DNA of 8,655 nucleotides from positions 1-8,655 of the forward strand of contig CAYPEK010000151.1 in the NCBI GenBank assembly GCA_964409645.1, in the 5' to 3' direction. Shown here piece after piece: positions 7,101 to 8,655 of the stretch. How positions within the stretch are numbered: the stretch's first letter is position 1; every line of letters starts with the position of its first letter. Below the pieces are notes generated by a model. It did no database searches, was not told the origin of the DNA, and worked only from the letters and a program-made list of their open reading frames with translations. Made by a program: the position numbers and the translations under genes. Source of the DNA: CAYPEK01 sp964409645. Its GTDB lineage: Bacteria; UBP15; UBA6099.

Positions 7101-7158
7101 CCCGCTGAAGAAGACCGCGGAGGACGGGGAGCAAGCGGCTCGCGACATTCTTTTTTAA
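4102..7158 (+). CDS. CbrA-type SLC5 transporter-STAC-PAS-histidine kinase fusion (interrupted by assembly gap)
   Basis: A membrane sensor kinase fused to a sodium:solute symporter-like domain. Residue numbers count the gap as 34 placeholders. The SLC5 part covers about 1-455. Its CbrA-like landmarks are SIADFIAVRY (101-110), RRLDPTERHRG (177-187) and LPRQFHIAVIEN (261-272), with many membrane helices before the gap and one after it (about 434-453). A STAC-like domain follows at about 490-560 (VLAGSVGATVAH), then a Glu-rich coiled coil, a PAS domain (about 634-747), a second coiled coil, HisKA with phospho-acceptor H798 in AHEVRNPLG, and HATPase_c with N909, D941-x-G943-x-G945 and the G-x-G-x-G glycines 965-969. 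The kinase motifs are intact. Ribosome binding site: GGAGAGGA at 4087-4094. Known relatives sense, and in CbrA's case transport, amino acids such as histidine. The ligand here is unknown. Its likely phosphorylation partner is the double receiver 21 nt downstream. Confidence 0.96.
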   Translation: MFSDWTIISIILIYVGVLFVLSLYVERNDGWGRRLSDSPLVYSLSLGIYCTTWTYYGSVGTASTSGIVFLGYYLGPVMSIVLWWTILRKIVRIKQEYRITSIADFIAVRYDNSQLLAALVTVISCASVAPYIALQFKAIQSTFNLITFGRGSEFISGRFGLFLVALMALFTIAFGVRRLDPTERHRGMVVAVAIESVVKLAMFLIAGVFITYFAFHGFGDLFRRFHESGLDAKMAPVKMSGEYVNLWFTYMLLGFSSILFLPRQFHIAVIENTDEKHIRTAMWMLPLYMLLINIFVMPIAMAGLLKGIPHSMADTFVMRLPLHLGQPVIGLMVFVGGFSAAMSMTMIGSMTLATMISNHLVLPVAGSXXXXXXXXXXXXXXXXXXXXXXXXXXXXXXXXXXPSAVLDRGPWGVALLKPEQLFGVTGLQPIAHTVFWSMVFNIGLYILGSIVFKQSEAGGSAADKFVGILDTENRKALSAAGGLRIDLSAKKRKIAGLLEMYFTAAKTEKIIAENLAELRLSDRKHVTSVELSELCVHIEKVLAGSVGATVAHTAFRRARIFEEEEERELKLLYGEILASMRIPPAELRRRVDYYREREELITAHSNDLEEKVRLLQKEIAERIVAEGARRESEARLQAIIDNAPAAIFIKDLEGNYTLVNTYLEWVYGKPKEQIIGRKSYDFMPAESAEEIRKNDLRVLETKAPVIVEEMIMLANGEMRIFSSVKFPMVSVDGEVYGICGITTDIMERKLVEKELELYRERLEALVEERTEELRKTQEQLIVSERIAVLGQFAGSIAHEVRNPLGVISNAVYYLKKAYAHADEKYDSYIKLIGLQIKRATEIIESILRLTQMKSAHLERSDICEVVRESFEAAEMPEGIEKEYRFPHGPVYANMDREQMRIAFRNIIVNAVQAVGASGTLTAYVREEERKGCMCVAVSISDTGGGIAEKDKESIFNPLFSTKTYGIGFGLTIVKMIVEKHEGWINVDSVPGAGTTFEIVIPLKKTAEDGEQAARDILF
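5205..5304. other. Assembly gap of 100 N inside the transporter-kinase gene
   Basis: Exactly 100 undetermined bases, a common placeholder for a gap of unknown size. The reading frame happens to continue across it and the protein on both sides belongs to the same family, so one gene is almost certainly interrupted. The true number of missing bases is not given by the Ns. Confidence 0.99.
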
Positions 7159-7179
7159 GACAAAAGGAGCTGACTGACT

Positions 7180-7905
7180 ATGGGAGACAAATGCAGAGTA
7201 TTAGTGGTGGACGACGATGAGGATATTTGCTCGACGATGAAGGATATCCTCGAAATGGAAGGCTACGAGGCGTGCATCGCGAACGACGGCTACGTGGCGC
7301 TGGAAATGATCCGCAATGAGAGTTTCGACGTCGTGCTGATGGACATCAAGATGCCCGGTATAGACGGCGTGGAGACGTTCAAGCGGCTGAAGGAGTTCGC
7401 GTCGATCCCGGTCATAATGGTCTCCGCGTACGCGGTAGGGGATCTGATAAAGGAGGCGACGCGTGAGGGCGCATTTGCTGTGCTCCAGAAGCCGATCGAT
7501 TTCCAGTTGTTGTTCAAGACTATAGAGTCGTCGCGCGGAGACGGGGCATTCGTTCTGTTTGTGGATGACGATAAGAACGCCTGCGAGATGATAAAGAACG
7601 TGCTTGTCAGGAATAACTATAACGTCGTGATAGCCTACGACGGCGCGACGGCGATTCAAAAAGTTAAAACGATGAATTTCGACGTGATAATACTCGATAT
7701 GAAGATGCCGGTCCTCAACGGGCTGGAGACGTATCTCGGCATACGAGAGTTACGTCCCGAGGCGGTTGTCATCGTTATCTCCGGATACCCGCTGGAAATG
7801 AACAGCCTCGCCAATCAGGCGCTCGAAAGTGGCGCTTACCGCTATCTGCAGAAACCGTTCTCGATCGAATTGCTTCTTGATGCGCTCGGGAATATTTGCA
7901 AATAG
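7180..7905 (+). CDS. Tandem receiver (REC-REC) response regulator without output domain
   Basis: A 241-residue protein made of two complete CheY-like receiver domains. REC1 (about 5-118) has the acidic cluster D11-D13, phospho-acceptor D55 in LMDIKMPG, S82 and K104. REC2 (about 123-241) has D129-D131, phospho-acceptor D173 in LDMKMP, S201 and K225. Both keep every residue needed for phosphorylation. The protein stops at the end of REC2, so it has no DNA-binding, enzymatic or HPt domain and must act through protein-protein contacts, as a phosphate sink, or as a relay. AAAAGGAG at 7162-7169 supports the ATG. It starts 21 nt after the kinase stop and is probably co-transcribed with it, so the upstream kinase is the natural phosphodonor. 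In the CbrA/CbrB system the partner is an NtrC-type regulator, so this pairing differs. No terminator is evident after it. Confidence 0.96.
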   Translation: MGDKCRVLVVDDDEDICSTMKDILEMEGYEACIANDGYVALEMIRNESFDVVLMDIKMPGIDGVETFKRLKEFASIPVIMVSAYAVGDLIKEATREGAFAVLQKPIDFQLLFKTIESSRGDGAFVLFVDDDKNACEMIKNVLVRNNYNVVIAYDGATAIQKVKTMNFDVIILDMKMPVLNGLETYLGIRELRPEAVVIVISGYPLEMNSLANQALESGAYRYLQKPFSIELLLDALGNICK

Positions 7906-7949
7906 CGATGAATAAAAACGCTGTAATAAACGTCATATTTTTAAACCGC

Positions 7950-7976
7950 TTAAGTTTTTGCGGGGTTGACCGATAA
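7950..7976 (+). promoter_or_regulatory. Sigma-28 (FliA) flagellar promoter for the FliD-like gene
   Basis: TTAAGTTT (7950-7957), exactly 11 bp, then ACCGATAA (7969-7976). The FliA consensus is TAAAGTTT-N11-GCCGATAA, so each box matches 7 of 8 and the spacer is ideal. Transcription would start near 7984, about 48 nt before the ATG at 8032. The downstream gene encodes a FliD-like protein, the kind of late flagellar gene that FliA controls, so sequence match and context support each other. Confidence 0.82.
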
Positions 7977-8031
7977 TCATAATGGAGAAAATACGTCCGC
8001 TGGTTGGACTATTTGATCGGGAGGCGTCAAA

Positions 8032-8655
8032 ATGGCATTCGACATAACACAAATAACAAATTCAACCGCACTCACTCTTTTGACTCAGGTTTTGAGCAAT
8101 TCGAGCAGCTCGAGTTCGAGCAACTCCATAAGCAGCCTGCTGACGAGCGTGATAAGCGGCACGTCGAGCACGCAGACAACCAGCCTTTCCGCCGTCAGCC
8201 TGATCACCGCCGCCGGCGCACTCACATCCGGAAACCCCAACTCGGTTCTCAACACCGGAGACACCGATACGCTGAAAGAAGCGGTTCTGAATTTCGTGGA
8301 CACATTCAACAGTGCAGTCGATTCGCTCGCCGGCAGCGAAAACGACATAACCAGTGTCTATGCGGACGGCCTGACCGGTCTCGCGGAGGCCAACTCCGAC
8401 GCGCTCGCCAGCATAGGAATCACCATTGACGACGACGGCAAACTGGTAGTGGACGAAACCACGCTCGAAAACGCGATCGAAGAGGACTCGTCGGTGGTGG
8501 AGGACGTGTTCAGTTCGACATCGTTTACCGAGAGCGTAATCAATAAGGCGCGGAGTGCCATCTCTTCATCGCTCGGCCTTACCAGCGGCGCCAGCTTCCT
8601 GACGCTCTATAACAATTACGCAAACGCGGCATCGTCCACTTCCACAAGCGATCTG
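8032..8655 (+). CDS. Short FliD_C-like flagellar or surface protein (3' end outside the window)
   Basis: An open frame of 208 codons runs to the window end without a stop. GGGAGG at 8019-8024, 7 nt before the ATG at 8032, supports the start. The first 70 residues are Ser/Thr/Asn-rich, with seven consecutive Ser at 24-30 and no cleavable signal peptide, as expected for a flagellar type III export substrate. Residues about 84-160 resemble the FliD C-terminal region: a helical VDTFNSAVDSLAG segment (89-101), then LASIGITIDDDGKL (125-138) and a DETTLENAIEEDSSVVEDVF segment (141-160). This matches the FliD pattern of 'IGIT.D.DGxLxxDExxLxxAL...V..LF'. The usual FliD N-terminal domain and hypervariable middle are missing, so it is not a standard filament cap. 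It may be a minor filament, cap or junction component, or a secreted paralogue. The sigma-28 promoter upstream supports a flagellar role. Confidence 0.82.
   Translation, partial: MAFDITQITNSTALTLLTQVLSNSSSSSSSNSISSLLTSVISGTSSTQTTSLSAVSLITAAGALTSGNPNSVLNTGDTDTLKEAVLNFVDTFNSAVDSLAGSENDITSVYADGLTGLAEANSDALASIGITIDDDGKLVVDETTLENAIEEDSSVVEDVFSSTSFTESVINKARSAISSSLGLTSGASFLTLYNNYANAASSTSTSDL

Noticed and set aside
7906..7968. Terminator after the double-receiver gene
   Set aside because: Only a 4-bp CCGC/GCGG stem with a 10-nt loop is possible and no T tract follows it. The T-rich parts are explained by the sigma-28 promoter.
8004..8429. 141-codon plus-strand frame overlapping the FliD-like gene
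   Set aside because: Its translation is His/Arg/Gln-rich low-complexity sequence with no domain. The frame starting at 8032 has the ribosome binding site, promoter and FliD_C motifs.

Overview
The window looks like chromosomal DNA of a moderately GC-rich, flagellated bacterium with two-component signalling of the Gram-negative kind. The motility inference rests on a FliD-like gene behind an almost ideal sigma-28 (FliA) promoter. The signalling inference rests on a CbrA-type transporter/histidine-kinase fusion next to a tandem-receiver protein. I cannot assign a phylum. A 100-N scaffold gap shows that this is a draft or metagenome-derived assembly.

Left part (1-2110). A small TFIIB-type zinc-ribbon protein with a His/Asp-rich tail (76-423) is followed by a complete cytoplasmic GH1 beta-glycosidase (473-1852). 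The intergenic stretch after it holds a terminator-like hairpin (1884-1909) and a 108-bp palindromic element of four hairpins with inverted ends (1920-2027). That element is built like a REPIN, meaning two inverted copies of a two-hairpin unit.

Middle part (2111-3870). A convergent M48/HtpX-like membrane metalloprotease on the minus strand carries an extra C-terminal zinc ribbon. Upstream of it is a 458-bp intergenic region. It holds a candidate sigma-70 promoter for the protease and a second, unrelated 182-bp element (3639-3820) that is a long imperfect inverted repeat around a central palindrome.

Right part (3871-8655). A short two-helix membrane protein (3871-4098), a SLC5-STAC-PAS-HisKA-HATPase sensor kinase (4102-7158, interrupted by the N gap) and a tandem-receiver protein with no output domain (7180-7905) are closely spaced and probably co-transcribed. 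The layout parallels the cbrX-cbrA arrangement of Pseudomonas, but a double receiver replaces the DNA-binding CbrB. After 126 bp comes a separately promoted FliD_C-like secreted or flagellar protein (8032 to beyond the window end), with sigma-28 boxes at 7950-7957 and 7969-7976.

Working picture (inference): a nutrient-transporter-like sensor passes phosphate to a double receiver that has no DNA-binding domain and sits beside a late flagellar gene. Coupling of nutrient sensing to motility is possible but not shown. The best candidates for something undescribed are the two palindromic element families, the small protein/transporter-kinase/double-receiver module, and the short FliD_C-only protein.
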